From: Flavobacterium sp. UBA6135
GTDB taxonomy: Bacteria > Bacteroidota > Bacteroidia > Flavobacteriales > Flavobacteriaceae
Assembly (NCBI RefSeq): GCF_002428305.1
Contig: NZ_DIVJ01000039.1
Location: 29,599 to 93,598, forward strand
Direction of reading: 5' to 3'
Length of the DNA: 64,000 bases
The position numbers and the translations under genes are program-made. Under the pieces are notes generated by a model. It was not told the origin of the DNA. It ran no database searches and saw only the letters and a program-made list of their open reading frames with translations. Shown in pieces: positions 1 through 9,225 of this stretch. Position 1 is the first letter of the stretch. Each line of letters starts with the position of its first letter.

Positions 1-30
1 AAGGGTTTTTGTTTTACTATCTGTTGAAGA

Positions 31-1248
31 TTAAATTCCAATTTCGACCTGAAAACGTAAATACCAGTTGTTACGGGTTGATCCATTTGCAAAACTCAAT
101 TCATCAAATGAAAGTTCTGATTGAATTTTAAATGCATGTTCCCAAAAATATTTTGTGACACCAAAGCTATACTGTTTAGAATCCGGTGTAAAAGGTTTAA
201 TAATTTCATTTACTTTTTGATTTGAAAAACGTCCGATTAACTCGATGTTGTTCAAAAACAAATAACTTAATTGATAATCCATTCCTTCACCTACATAAAT
301 GTACTTAAACTGAGTGTTATCTTCAGGATTATAGGTAATTGGATCGTTTGCTGTACGGTTCATATAAGTTGTCATAAATGACCAACCGTCATATTTTATC
401 ATAGCATCTAATAGGACCGACTGCATGTTGCGTTTGTCAAACAGGTCATCTCCCAATTGACCTTGTGTAAATCTAGCCCTTATGTTTTTATGTAAAACGC
501 CTGAAACCATGACTTTTGGAGTTGTTTCGCGAGCAATATCTCCCTCAAAATTGGTTCCATCTTTCGTAAAACTTCCAAACGGGAACAATTCAACTTTTCC
601 GGTTAAAGCATAGCCATTATCCGGATTTTTGGTCACATTTCTTCCGTTACCGGTACTTATTGCTGTTTTTAAATTATAGGAAAACGCATCTTTCTTTTCA
701 TGTAAATAATAGGTTTGAATTCCGAAATCACGGTCAATATTAAAACGAGCATTATTAATTGTTCTATCCGTCAACTGAAGAGCTCCTGATGAATTCACAC
801 GTTGTCTGTTTCCGGGAAGTTTTGTTTGACCAAAAGCAATACTCCAATATTTATTTGGTCTGTAAAACATGACCGCATCACGAATGATGTTTACGTTTTC
901 TCCATCTTCAATTACACCAACATCGCCCGGAGCAAATGACAATTGAATGGCATACAAAAACTTTGGATTTCCAACAAAACCATCAAAACGCAAACGCAAC
1001 CTTCTGATTTGACCGTCTATAATTTCATCTTGATCTTCCAACTCTATATAACTCATTCTATTTTGCATTCTGAAACGAATGTTTAATTGAAAAATACTAT
1101 CGGGAGATGTCAAACCTAACCCCCTACCGTAATTGTAATAGGGCAATGTAGCCAGTTTTAAATCATTGTCTTTTGTACTAAACTGAATGTCTTGAGCTAC
1201 TGATAACAAGGATGTTAATCCTAAAAAAAGCACTAAAAATCTTTTCAT
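31..1248 (-). CDS. Outer membrane porin, phosphate-selective O/P type
   Basis: A 405-aa protein with a clear SPI signal peptide (about residues 1-19, ending SVAQ). The rest is alternating polar/aromatic beta-strand sequence ending in an amphipathic strand, as in outer membrane barrels. The overall pattern (RIRRLRLRFDG strand, RDAVMFYRPNKYWSIAFGQ strand) matches the porin O/P family, which forms barrels for anion or small-solute uptake. It diverges from prmA and has its own TACTTTTG -7 box about 25 bases upstream of the ATG. No phosphate-regulation genes lie nearby, so the substrate is unknown. The family call is fairly firm; specificity is inference. Confidence 0.82.
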   Translation of the reverse strand: MKRFLVLFLGLTSLLSVAQDIQFSTKDNDLKLATLPYYNYGRGLGLTSPDSIFQLNIRFRMQNRMSYIELEDQDEIIDGQIRRLRLRFDGFVGNPKFLYAIQLSFAPGDVGVIEDGENVNIIRDAVMFYRPNKYWSIAFGQTKLPGNRQRVNSSGALQLTDRTINNARFNIDRDFGIQTYYLHEKKDAFSYNLKTAISTGNGRNVTKNPDNGYALTGKVELFPFGSFTKDGTNFEGDIARETTPKVMVSGVLHKNIRARFTQGQLGDDLFDKRNMQSVLLDAMIKYDGWSFMTTYMNRTANDPITYNPEDNTQFKYIYVGEGMDYQLSYLFLNNIELIGRFSNQKVNEIIKPFTPDSKQYSFGVTKYFWEHAFKIQSELSFDELSFANGSTRNNWYLRFQVEIGI

Positions 1249-1271
1249 TATGTTGTGTTGAATTGTTGCCG

Positions 1272-1279
1272 CAAAAGTA
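1272..1279 (-). promoter_or_regulatory. -7 box of the porin gene
   Basis: TACTTTTG on the minus strand fits the Bacteroidota TAnnTTTG -7 consensus and lies about 24 bases upstream of the porin ATG. No convincing -33 TTG is visible at the usual spacing. Confidence 0.5.
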
Positions 1280-1319
1280 ATTTAATTTTTGATATGTAAA
1301 AGTTTTGTAAACGGATTGT

Positions 1320-1327
1320 TACCTTTG
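1320..1327 (+). promoter_or_regulatory. -7 box of prmA
   Basis: TACCTTTG lies 12 bases upstream of the ATG at 1340. It favours that ATG over the upstream in-frame ATG at 1289, which would precede the promoter. A TTTTG at 1303-1307 is closer than the normal -33 spacing. Confidence 0.55.
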
Positions 1328-1339
1328 CAAAAAAAAAGT

Positions 1340-2179
1340 ATGTCAAACTTATATTTAGGCTATCATTTTACGGTTGAACCAAAAGAATTGGGCTGTGAAA
1401 TTCTAGTTGCCGAGCTGGGCGAAAAAGCTTTTGAGAGTTTTATTGAAACTGATTTTGGAATTACCGCTTATGTGCAAAAAGAACTTTGGGATGATTCCAT
1501 TTTGGATGATATTTATATTTTAAATTCCCCTGAATTTACGATAAGTTATGTGGTTGAAGAAATCGAGCAAGTGAATTGGAATGAAGAATGGGAAAAAAAC
1601 TTTGAACCCATTGATGTGGACGGAACATGTCATGTAAGAGCTCCTTTTCATCCAAAAACAGATGCTAAATATGATATTGTTATTGAACCCAAAATGAGTT
1701 TTGGAACCGGACATCATGAAACCACTCACATGATGATTCAACATTTACTGGAAAATGATTTAACGGATAAAACCACTCTTGACATGGGATGTGGCACAGC
1801 CATTTTAGCGATTTTAGCCGAAATGAAAGGAGCAAAACCCATTGATGCCATTGATATTGACAATTGGTGTTATTTGAATTCTATTGAAAATGCCTTACGA
1901 AATAATTGCCATCATATCAGCGTTTATGAAGGTGATGCCTCACTATTGGTTTATCAAAAATATGATGTGATTATTGCCAACATCAATCGAAATATTTTAT
2001 TAAACGATATGGCTACATATGTGAATTGTTTAAATCAAAATGGTTTATTATTTTTGAGTGGGTTTTATACAGAAGATATCCCGGCTATAGATGCGGCTTG
2101 TACTGCATTAGGATTGACGCTTCAAAAAACGTTAGAAAGAAACAATTGGGTTAGTTTGAAGTATGAGTTGGGAGTTTAA
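1340..2179 (+). CDS. prmA: Ribosomal protein L11 methyltransferase
   Basis: A 279-aa class I SAM-dependent methyltransferase that trimethylates ribosomal protein L11. The family signature FGTGHHETT lies at about residues 120-128. The SAM-binding loop LDMGCGTAILAI is at about 145-156, and the post-motif DVIIANINRNIL is typical of PrmA. The open frame extends upstream to 1289, but those codons precede and overlap the -7 box, so the ATG at 1340 (MSNLYLGYHF) is chosen; this also gives the usual family length. It is followed closely by clpS, a common Flavobacteria neighbour pair, and is probably co-transcribed with it. Confidence 0.93.
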   Translation: MSNLYLGYHFTVEPKELGCEILVAELGEKAFESFIETDFGITAYVQKELWDDSILDDIYILNSPEFTISYVVEEIEQVNWNEEWEKNFEPIDVDGTCHVRAPFHPKTDAKYDIVIEPKMSFGTGHHETTHMMIQHLLENDLTDKTTLDMGCGTAILAILAEMKGAKPIDAIDIDNWCYLNSIENALRNNCHHISVYEGDASLLVYQKYDVIIANINRNILLNDMATYVNCLNQNGLLFLSGFYTEDIPAIDAACTALGLTLQKTLERNNWVSLKYELGV

Positions 2180-2200
2180 GATGGGAGATGGGAGATGGGA
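2180..2200 (+). repeat. Three tandem ATGGGAG 7-mers between prmA and clpS
   Basis: Units start at 2181, 2188 and 2195 (the last is ATGGGAT). The array directly follows the prmA stop and puts repeated GGGAG purine motifs ahead of the clpS start. It may be a simple microsatellite. Confidence 0.7.
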
Positions 2201-2233
2201 TTATATGAAAAATCTAATAATCTAAAAATTAAA

Positions 2234-2509
2234 ATGAGTACGATTGAAAAAGTAAAAGAAGAAGTTTCGGTTAAGGAATTATTGGGAAATAATTTTGAAA
2301 TTATTCTTTTTAATGATGATGTCAATACTTTTGATCACGTCATTGAAACGTTAATTCGAGTTTGTAATCATGAAGCTTTACAGGCCGAACAATGTGCTAT
2401 TTTGGTTCATTACAAAGGAAAATGTGCCGTTAAAACGGGTAGTTATGATGAGTTAGAACCGCAATGCACCCAATTATTAGAAGCAGGATTAAGTGCAGAA
2501 ATTCAATAG
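2234..2509 (+). CDS. clpS: ATP-dependent Clp protease adaptor ClpS
   Basis: A 91-aa protein. ClpS binds the N-terminal domain of ClpA/ClpC and delivers N-degron substrates. The substrate pocket motif FNDDVNTFDHVI (Asp-Asp plus Thr) and the later VHYKGKC segment with its conserved histidine are both present. An in-frame ATG at 2195 would start inside the 7-mer repeat; the ATG at 2234 gives MSTIEKVKEE and the normal family length. It lies downstream of prmA and ahead of the sterol desaturase family gene, probably in one transcript. Confidence 0.92.
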   Translation: MSTIEKVKEEVSVKELLGNNFEIILFNDDVNTFDHVIETLIRVCNHEALQAEQCAILVHYKGKCAVKTGSYDELEPQCTQLLEAGLSAEIQ

Positions 2510-2516
2510 TTAAGCT

Positions 2517-3800
2517 TTGGAACAGTACGGAAAAATATTGCTCATTGCAATGCCGATTTTTTTGGTACTGATTGTTATTGAAAAAATATACGGCTATTAT
2601 AAAGGAGAAGATACCGTTCCTCTTATGGATGGGATTTCCAGTTTGAGTTCCGGAATTACCAATGCAACTAAAGATGTTTTGGGCATCAGTTTAACTTTGA
2701 TTTCCTATAATTGGTTTGTTTCCAAAGTAGCATTATTTACTATTGAAAATACTTTTTTAACGTATGCTATCGCTTTTATAGTTATTGATTTTTATGGCTA
2801 TTGGACACACCGATGGTCGCATCAAATTAATATTTTTTGGAACAAGCACGCCATTCATCACAGTAGTGAGGAATTTAATTTGGCTTGTGCTTTACGCCAA
2901 TCGATTTCTTCTTTTGTCAATTTGTTTACTTTCTTGTTGTTGCCGGCTGCTTTTTTTGGAGTTCCTTCCATTGTGATTGCAACTGTTTTACCGATCCATT
3001 TATTTCTTCAATTTTGGTACCACACCAAACACATTGACAAAATGGGTTTTTTGGAAAAAATAATCGTCACTCCTTCTCATCATCGGGTGCATCATGCCAT
3101 TAATAAAGAATATTTGGACAAGAATCACGGACAAATATTCATCATCTGGGACAAACTTTTCGGCACCTTTCAAGAAGAATTAGATGCTGTTCCTCCTGTT
3201 TACGGCATCACACGTCCGGCACAAACATGGAATCCCATTAAGATAAATTTTCAGCATTTGTGGTTGTTGTGCAAGGACGCTTGGCGTGCTGAAAAATGGG
3301 TGGACAAGCTCAAAATTTGGTTCATGCCAACAGGTTGGCGACCGGAACATTTTGAAGAAAAATATCCCGTTCAAAAAATTGAAGATGTGTATCATTTTGA
3401 AAAATACAATCCGATACATTCTGAAAGATTAAAATATTGGTCGTTGTTTCAACTATTTGCCACACTTGGATTGGTGAGCTATTTTTTTGCGAACATTGGC
3501 ACCCTTGCTCCAACACAATTGTTGCTTTATGGTTTGTTTGTTTTTATTACCATTTATAGTTATAGTGAATTGATGGATACTAACAAAACGGCACTCTTGT
3601 GGGAAGTTTTAAAAGTAACTTTTGGTTTTGGTTGTCTGTATTTTTTTAACGACTGGTTTGGAATCAGCAACAACATCCCTTTCGGAAACCTTTTGATTTC
3701 AATTTATTTACTGTTTTCACTTATGGTGACTTTTTATTTTGTCAATCAAGAATTTAAGTCATACTCCGAATTGAAAATAAAAGACAGACTCCGCTCATAA
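2517..3800 (+). CDS. Sterol desaturase / fatty acid hydroxylase family membrane protein
   Basis: A 427-aa polytopic membrane protein. It carries the di-iron histidine clusters of the fatty acid hydroxylase superfamily: HRWSH (about 98-102), HAIHH (about 112-116) and HHRVHH (about 188-193). Extra C-terminal membrane segments (about 300-415) give the layout of alkylglycerol monooxygenase-like members. The start appears to be TTG at 2517, 7 bases after the clpS stop, because MEQYGKILLIAMPIF reads straight into the first membrane helix and no ATG gives a full first helix. The substrate (sterol, ether lipid or fatty acid) cannot be told from sequence. Confidence 0.82.
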   Translation: MEQYGKILLIAMPIFLVLIVIEKIYGYYKGEDTVPLMDGISSLSSGITNATKDVLGISLTLISYNWFVSKVALFTIENTFLTYAIAFIVIDFYGYWTHRWSHQINIFWNKHAIHHSSEEFNLACALRQSISSFVNLFTFLLLPAAFFGVPSIVIATVLPIHLFLQFWYHTKHIDKMGFLEKIIVTPSHHRVHHAINKEYLDKNHGQIFIIWDKLFGTFQEELDAVPPVYGITRPAQTWNPIKINFQHLWLLCKDAWRAEKWVDKLKIWFMPTGWRPEHFEEKYPVQKIEDVYHFEKYNPIHSERLKYWSLFQLFATLGLVSYFFANIGTLAPTQLLLYGLFVFITIYSYSELMDTNKTALLWEVLKVTFGFGCLYFFNDWFGISNNIPFGNLLISIYLLFSLMVTFYFVNQEFKSYSELKIKDRLRS

Positions 3801-3870
3801 AGTATCTGTACCGTCCTTTTATTTTTTATCACCTATCCTCCTACTAGTTTAAAACGAATCCAGTTTTGAT

Positions 3871-3904
3871 TTTGTTATGGATTTTAGTTTTTTTAGTATC
3901 TTTA
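3871..3904 (+). promoter_or_regulatory. Promoter of the 938-aa regulator gene
   Basis: TTTG at 3871-3874 and TATCTTTA at 3897-3904 are separated by 22 bases, a near match to TTTG-N~19-22-TAnnTTTG. The ATG at 3924 follows 19 bases later. The gap 3801-3923 shows no terminator-like hairpin. Confidence 0.55.
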
Positions 3905-3923
3905 AAAATTAATCGTTTAAAAA

Positions 3924-6740
3924 ATGTTGCGAAATTTTATTCATTTCTCATTACTATCTCTTATTTTCTTTACTACTCCGTTATTGGCTCAAGATTTACC
4001 GCCAATCACTAAATATTCCACAACCGAATATGGTGCAGGTTATCAAAACTGGATGATTGCACAGGATGCTGACCATTTTTTGTATTATGCCAACAACGAA
4101 GGTTTATTGGAATTTGACGGTTCGGTATGGACGTTATATCCATCACCCAACGAAACCATTTTACGTTCGGTAACCGTCATTGGCGAGCGGATTTACACCG
4201 GTTGTTATATGGAGTTTGGCTATTGGGTTCGCAATAAAAAAGGCCGTCTGGAATACACCTCGTTGAGTGACAAAGTAAAAGCAAAGATTGTAGATGACGA
4301 GCAATTTTGGACTATTTTAGACTTTGACCATTGGGTGATTTTTCAATCGTTGAACCAACTTTTTGTTTATGATACCAAGACAGAATCGTTCCAAATTATC
4401 AGTCCGAAAAGCGGTCTATTCAAAGCATATATTGTCAACAATTCTATTTATTATCAAACTGTTAGTGAAGGATTATTTGAAATTGAAAACGGTAAAAGCA
4501 AGTTAATCAGCAACGATTCGTTTTTCATCACCAATAAAATTGTTTCACTGAGCCAGGTTAAGGGAGCTTTTTTGGTTATTACCCAATTTAATGGTTTTTA
4601 CAGTTATAGTGATTCGAAAATTATGAAGTGGAAAACCGATATCGACCAAGAATTGATCTCCAGCAGTATTTATTGCTTCCATATTTTAAGAGACGGAACA
4701 ATAGCTATCGGAACGGTTTCCAACGGTATTTATGTGTTATCGAATGACGGCAAGAAAATCTATCATATTAATCAAAACAAAGGGATTAGTAACAACACAG
4801 CACTTTCGCTTTTTGAAGACCATGATTCTAACATTTGGATAGGTTTGGATAACGGCATCAATTGTATCAATTTAAAATCTCCCATTCGAAGTTATGTAGA
4901 TAAAACCGGAGTTTTGGGGACAGTATATGCTTCCATAGTTCACCAAGGTAAATTATATATTGGCACCAATCAGGGATTGTTTTATAAAAATCAAGACGCA
5001 CTTGGTGATTTCAATTTTGTCAACGGAACCAACGGACAAGTATGGTCTTTATTTTCTCATGACGGCAAACTTTTTTGTGCTCATGATTTTGGCACTTTTA
5101 TCATTGAAAATCTAGCCGCTAAAAACATTTATACCTCCTCGGGAACTTGGAAATTTTTAGAACATCCTACCAATAAAAATTTACTACTTCAAGGTAATTA
5201 TTATGGTATTTCTGTACTTGAAAAAGTAAACAACACCTGGAGGTATCGCAACAAGATTTCCGGATTTGATTTTTCTTCTAAATATTTTGAAAGTACAGGT
5301 AGTGATGAACTCATTGTTAGTCATGAATACAAAGGCGTTTACCATATAAAAATGAATGCCGATTGGACCAAAGTTTTGCAATATGACACTTTTACTTTTC
5401 CTGAAAAAGGAAAGAATGCAGGACTAACGAAGTTCAATTCAAAAATTTATTATGCCTACAAAAATGGAATTTTTGTGTACAATCCAAAAACCAAACAATT
5501 TAAAAAAGATGAAAATCTGAGTAAAGTGTTTGAAAAAGACGAATACATCTCGGGTAAATTGATGGTGGATCATTCGGATAAACTTTGGTTTTTTACTAAA
5601 AATTACATCAACAATTTCTCTTTCGGCAAATTGAGTTCCGAGTTAAAACACAGTATTATTCCTATACCTTCTTCGATGACCAATTCGATGTTGGGTTATG
5701 AAAATATCACACAAATTTCGAATGCTCTTTATTTAATTGGAACTACAGATGGCTATAACACCATAGCGGTTGATGATCTCTATTTCAATAAATATAGAAT
5801 TTATATCAAAAACATCATGGTGAACAAGCAAAATGACTTGTTCCATTATGTCTCGTTAACTGAAAATGGGACATTTAAACCCAAAGAAAATAATATTACT
5901 TTTAACTTCACTGTTCCGGAATACAACAAATATGTCAATGCTGAATACCAGTATCTACTAGAAGGTTTGCAAGAAGATTGGAGTTCTTGGAGTACTGAAT
6001 CGAATGTGAATTTTAAAAATTTAAACCCCGGAAGTTATGTTTTTAAAGTACGGGCTAAAATAGGCAGCACCATATCAGAGAGCCTAGCAAGTTATACGTT
6101 TGAGATAGACAAACCTTGGTATTCAAGCAATTTGGCAGTACTTCTGTATATCATACTATTCTTTGTTTTGGTCTATTTTATCAATAAATCCTATAAACGT
6201 TACTACAAAAAACAACAAGAAAAATTGATTGAAGAAAACAACCGATTATTGGAAATTAAAGAATTAGAAACCGAACAAGAATTGATGCGAATCAAAAACC
6301 AACAATTGGAACACGATTTTGAAACCAAAAACAAAGAATTGGCTGCTTCTACGATGACATTAATCAAAAAGAACGAACTCCTGACTCTTATCAAAGAAGA
6401 CTTGAAAAAAACTTCGGAAGCCAATCAAAATAGAAGCATCAAATCAGTTATTTCTACTATCAGTAAAAACATCAATGAGGAAGATACTTGGAATGTCTTT
6501 AAAGATGCTTTCAATAACGTTGATAAAGATTTCTTAAAGAAGATAAAAGCGGAACACTCCTCATTAACTCCAAATGATTTACGACTTTGTGCGTATTTGC
6601 GATTGAATCTTTCGTCTAAAGAAATTGCACCCTTATTGAATATATCGGTGCGAAGTGTGGAAATCAAACGCTACCGTTTACGCAAAAAAATGGATTTACC
6701 CCATGAACAGGGATTAGTAGAGTATATTTTGTCTATTTGA
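3924..6740 (+). CDS. Membrane-spanning one-component regulator (beta-propeller, Y_Y_Y, LuxR-like HTH)
   Basis: A 938-aa protein with a signal peptide (about 1-22, ending LLAQ). It then has a long WD/Kelch-like two-propeller region (about 30-640) with repeated motifs such as NIWIGLDNGINCIN. A Y_Y_Y-type Ig domain (about 650-730, AEYQYLLEGLQEDWSSWS) is followed by one transmembrane helix (about 735-755), a charged coiled coil (about 760-860) and a C-terminal LuxR-type helix-turn-helix (about 880-930, LSSKEIAPLLNISVRSVE). The architecture resembles hybrid two-component sensors of Bacteroidota but lacks kinase and receiver domains, so it likely senses periplasmic ligand and binds DNA directly. 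Target genes are unknown. Confidence 0.85.
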   Translation: MLRNFIHFSLLSLIFFTTPLLAQDLPPITKYSTTEYGAGYQNWMIAQDADHFLYYANNEGLLEFDGSVWTLYPSPNETILRSVTVIGERIYTGCYMEFGYWVRNKKGRLEYTSLSDKVKAKIVDDEQFWTILDFDHWVIFQSLNQLFVYDTKTESFQIISPKSGLFKAYIVNNSIYYQTVSEGLFEIENGKSKLISNDSFFITNKIVSLSQVKGAFLVITQFNGFYSYSDSKIMKWKTDIDQELISSSIYCFHILRDGTIAIGTVSNGIYVLSNDGKKIYHINQNKGISNNTALSLFEDHDSNIWIGLDNGINCINLKSPIRSYVDKTGVLGTVYASIVHQGKLYIGTNQGLFYKNQDALGDFNFVNGTNGQVWSLFSHDGKLFCAHDFGTFIIENLAAKNIYTSSGTWKFLEHPTNKNLLLQGNYYGISVLEKVNNTWRYRNKISGFDFSSKYFESTGSDELIVSHEYKGVYHIKMNADWTKVLQYDTFTFPEKGKNAGLTKFNSKIYYAYKNGIFVYNPKTKQFKKDENLSKVFEKDEYISGKLMVDHSDKLWFFTKNYINNFSFGKLSSELKHSIIPIPSSMTNSMLGYENITQISNALYLIGTTDGYNTIAVDDLYFNKYRIYIKNIMVNKQNDLFHYVSLTENGTFKPKENNITFNFTVPEYNKYVNAEYQYLLEGLQEDWSSWSTESNVNFKNLNPGSYVFKVRAKIGSTISESLASYTFEIDKPWYSSNLAVLLYIILFFVLVYFINKSYKRYYKKQQEKLIEENNRLLEIKELETEQELMRIKNQQLEHDFETKNKELAASTMTLIKKNELLTLIKEDLKKTSEANQNRSIKSVISTISKNINEEDTWNVFKDAFNNVDKDFLKKIKAEHSSLTPNDLRLCAYLRLNLSSKEIAPLLNISVRSVEIKRYRLRKKMDLPHEQGLVEYILSI

Positions 6741-6840
6741 GCAGTGTGATAATTAGTGATTAGCCACTGACCTTTCAGTCTTTAGGTTATTTGGATGTAA
6801 CGGATTAATACGGATTTTGAAAGTTCGCAATTAGTATGAT

Positions 6841-7530
6841 TTATTCCAATATAAAACTCACGCTAACATTCACAAGGATTTCAATTTCACCAATCGCAAT
6901 GGTTTCACGATTTGCATCTGAATCTTGTGCCATTTCCATGGCATAAGCATTTTTATACATTGGAGGAAAATAACCTGCTGAATTATCATTTATCTGAATT
7001 GCTTTCCCCACTTTTTGACCTAATGGACTAGTAAAATCCTCTGCTTTCTTTTTGGCATCTAAAACAGCTTCTTTTCTGGCTTGTGCTTCCAATTCTGCCA
7101 TTTTAGAAGATTTGAATTCTACATTTGAAATTCTATTTACTCCTTGACCCATTAAACCAATAATCATTTCATCATATTTTGTCAAATCTTTTAAGGTAAT
7201 CGTAGTGGTTTGAGAGGCTTGGTAATTGGTTTGTTTTTTTTGGTAATCATACACCTGATTTAAACTCACTTGGGTAGTTTTAAAATCCGCTGTTTTTGCT
7301 TCGTATTTTTTTAGAAATTTTATAACTTTATCTGCAGTAATATCATTCTCATTCTTTACTGTTTTGGCATCCTTACCGGAATTTTGAATACCAATGATAA
7401 TGACAGCCCTATCCGGCACCACTTTAATTTTACCTTGTCCGTTAACCGAAATTTGGGGGATTTGTTTGATTTCCTGTGCTTGAATAAACGTTTGAGAAAC
7501 CAAAAATAAAAGAACTACTATTTTTTTCAT
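6841..7530 (-). CDS. SIMPL domain protein (DUF541), periplasmic
   Basis: A 229-aa protein with an SPI signal (about 1-18, ending FIQAQ). The rest is the SIMPL fold: the PQISVNGQGKIKVVPD start, an alternating helix/strand centre, and ARKEAVLDAKKKAEDF near residue 150. The family is widespread and poorly defined; members include the oxidative-stress-linked YggE. It lies 69 bases downstream of the rhomboid gene on the same strand and may be co-transcribed. Confidence 0.85.
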   Translation of the reverse strand: MKKIVVLLFLVSQTFIQAQEIKQIPQISVNGQGKIKVVPDRAVIIIGIQNSGKDAKTVKNENDITADKVIKFLKKYEAKTADFKTTQVSLNQVYDYQKKQTNYQASQTTTITLKDLTKYDEMIIGLMGQGVNRISNVEFKSSKMAELEAQARKEAVLDAKKKAEDFTSPLGQKVGKAIQINDNSAGYFPPMYKNAYAMEMAQDSDANRETIAIGEIEILVNVSVSFILE

Positions 7531-7599
7531 GATTATAAATTTTTATCATTTTCCCTGAACCAATTAACATGCCAGAAATAATTGTTTCAACTATTACTT

Positions 7600-8241
7600 T
7601 TAAATTTTACCGGATTTTGCCAAAATAAACAAAATGATGATGGGTATTGCTAAAAGAACCACCATAAATGTGTTTTCTACAAACAAATGTGGTTGATTAA
7701 ATAACGTGATGGCATAACCACCAATAGCTCCACCAAAATGAGCCGTATGACCAATATTATCTCGTCTGGATTTCATGCCATAAATGGAATACAGCAAATA
7801 TCCGATACCAAAAACATAAGCAGGAATTGGAATAGGTATAAAAAACAAATACAAATTCATATCCGGTTTAAGTAATATTGCAGCATACAAAACCCCTGTT
7901 ACCGCTCCTGATGCACCAACAGCCCTATAATGAAACTCATCTTTGTGAAATTGTAAGGTTAATAAGCTTCCGCAAATTAAGCTTCCAAAATAAACCAATA
8001 AGAATGAAAGGGTTCCTAAATTTGAAATGACAACGGGAGCAAAGAAAAAAAGTGTAATCATATTGAACGCCAAATGAGCCATATCAACATGCAAAAAAGC
8101 CGATGTAATCATTCTCAAACTTTCACCGGAACGAATACTACCAATATGAAATTCATATTTTCTAAAAAAATAATCATCTTGAAATGCTTTATAACTTATT
8201 AAAACATTGGCCACAATAATTACAATCAAGATAGCTGTCAT
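7600..8241 (-). CDS. Rhomboid family intramembrane serine protease
   Basis: A 213-aa polytopic protein with about six transmembrane helices, the minimal bacterial rhomboid layout. The catalytic serine sits in GASGAVTG (Ser about 111) and the histidine in HTAHFGGAIGGY near residue 167. HVDMAHLAFNMITLFFF supplies the conserved His/Asn of the second helix. It should cleave transmembrane substrates in the inner membrane. A SIMPL protein gene follows downstream. Confidence 0.9.
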   Translation of the reverse strand: MTAILIVIIVANVLISYKAFQDDYFFRKYEFHIGSIRSGESLRMITSAFLHVDMAHLAFNMITLFFFAPVVISNLGTLSFLLVYFGSLICGSLLTLQFHKDEFHYRAVGASGAVTGVLYAAILLKPDMNLYLFFIPIPIPAYVFGIGYLLYSIYGMKSRRDNIGHTAHFGGAIGGYAITLFNQPHLFVENTFMVVLLAIPIIILFILAKSGKI

Positions 8242-8323
8242 TTTATACTTTTTAATTTTTGTAAAAATAGTAATAGTTTTTTAGCTTTTTAGAAACCAAT
8301 ATTTATAAAATTAGAATAAGCCG

Positions 8324-8331
8324 TATATTTG
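8324..8331 (+). promoter_or_regulatory. -7 box of the LpxL-like gene
   Basis: TATATTTG fits TAnnTTTG. Its last bases overlap a TTG (8329) that could be misread as the start codon, so translation should begin at the ATG at 8347. Confidence 0.6.
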
Positions 8332-8346
8332 CGTAAAAATAAATAC

Positions 8347-9225
8347 ATGCAATTTTTATTATATGTAGTATTGTATCCCCTACTTTGGATTATTTCAATA
8401 CTTCCGTTTCCTGTCTTTTATGCTTTTTCGGATTTGGTTTGTTTTTTTACTTACCGTGTTTTTGGTTACAGAATAAAAACCGTTCGAAAAAATTTAGAAA
8501 TAGCTTTACCTCATTTATCGGTTGCGGAACAAAAATCCATAGAAAAGAAGTTTTACAGTCACATGTGTGATTTATTTTTAGAAATGATCAAAACCATGAC
8601 GATTTCTAAAGCGGAAATGGATAAACGTTTTGTGATTTCTAATCTTTCATTGATGCAAGAAATAGAGCAAAACGGAAAGAGTATTGCTATTATGACTTCA
8701 CATTATGCGAGTTATGAATGGTCTATTTCCATCAACAACAAGCTTTCTCACGAGTCGTTTGCCATTTATAAAAAAATATCCAATCCCTATTTTGACAAAC
8801 TAATTCGAAAAATCCGATCAAAATTTGGTGCTACTTTAATCAATACTAAAGAGACAATTCCAACGATTGAATCCAATTTTGCAAAAGGAATAAAAAGCAT
8901 TTATGGTTTTGCGAGTGATCAATCTCCAAGAGCTTCAAGAGCTATTCATTGGGATACTTTTTTTGGTATTGAAACACCAGTGCAGACCGGAGCAGAAATT
9001 TTAGCCAAGAAATATGATATGGTTATGGTTTACATGCACATTAAAAAAGTAAAACGCGGTTATTATGAATGTCGTTTTGAACTCATGTCTGATAATCCGA
9101 AAAGTGTTCCTGATTTTGAGTTAACCACGCTTTTCATGAGAAAAGTGGAAGCTCAAATATTGGAAGCTCCAGAATATTATTTGTGGACGCACAAACGCTG
9201 GAAACACAAAAGGCAAGTTAGCTAA
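8347..9225 (+). CDS. Lysophospholipid/lipid A acyltransferase, LpxL/HtrB-like
   Basis: A 292-aa protein with an N-terminal membrane anchor (MQFLLYVVLYPLLWIISILPF) and the acyltransferase motif HX4E as HYASYE at about 119-124. The later FASDQSPR and TEAEI-type region and a C-terminal WTHKRWKHKR fit the LpxL/LpxM family, which adds secondary acyl chains to lipid A. The ATG at 8347 is used because the upstream TTG is part of the -7 box. It converges with the PLP-enzyme gene, and the two stop codons abut with no gap. Confidence 0.87.
   Translation: MQFLLYVVLYPLLWIISILPFPVFYAFSDLVCFFTYRVFGYRIKTVRKNLEIALPHLSVAEQKSIEKKFYSHMCDLFLEMIKTMTISKAEMDKRFVISNLSLMQEIEQNGKSIAIMTSHYASYEWSISINNKLSHESFAIYKKISNPYFDKLIRKIRSKFGATLINTKETIPTIESNFAKGIKSIYGFASDQSPRASRAIHWDTFFGIETPVQTGAEILAKKYDMVMVYMHIKKVKRGYYECRFELMSDNPKSVPDFELTTLFMRKVEAQILEAPEYYLWTHKRWKHKRQVS

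Noticed and set aside
8329..8346. TTG start giving six extra residues for the LpxL-like protein
   Set aside because: The TTG is the end of the TATATTTG -7 box; the ATG at 8347 begins directly at the membrane anchor.
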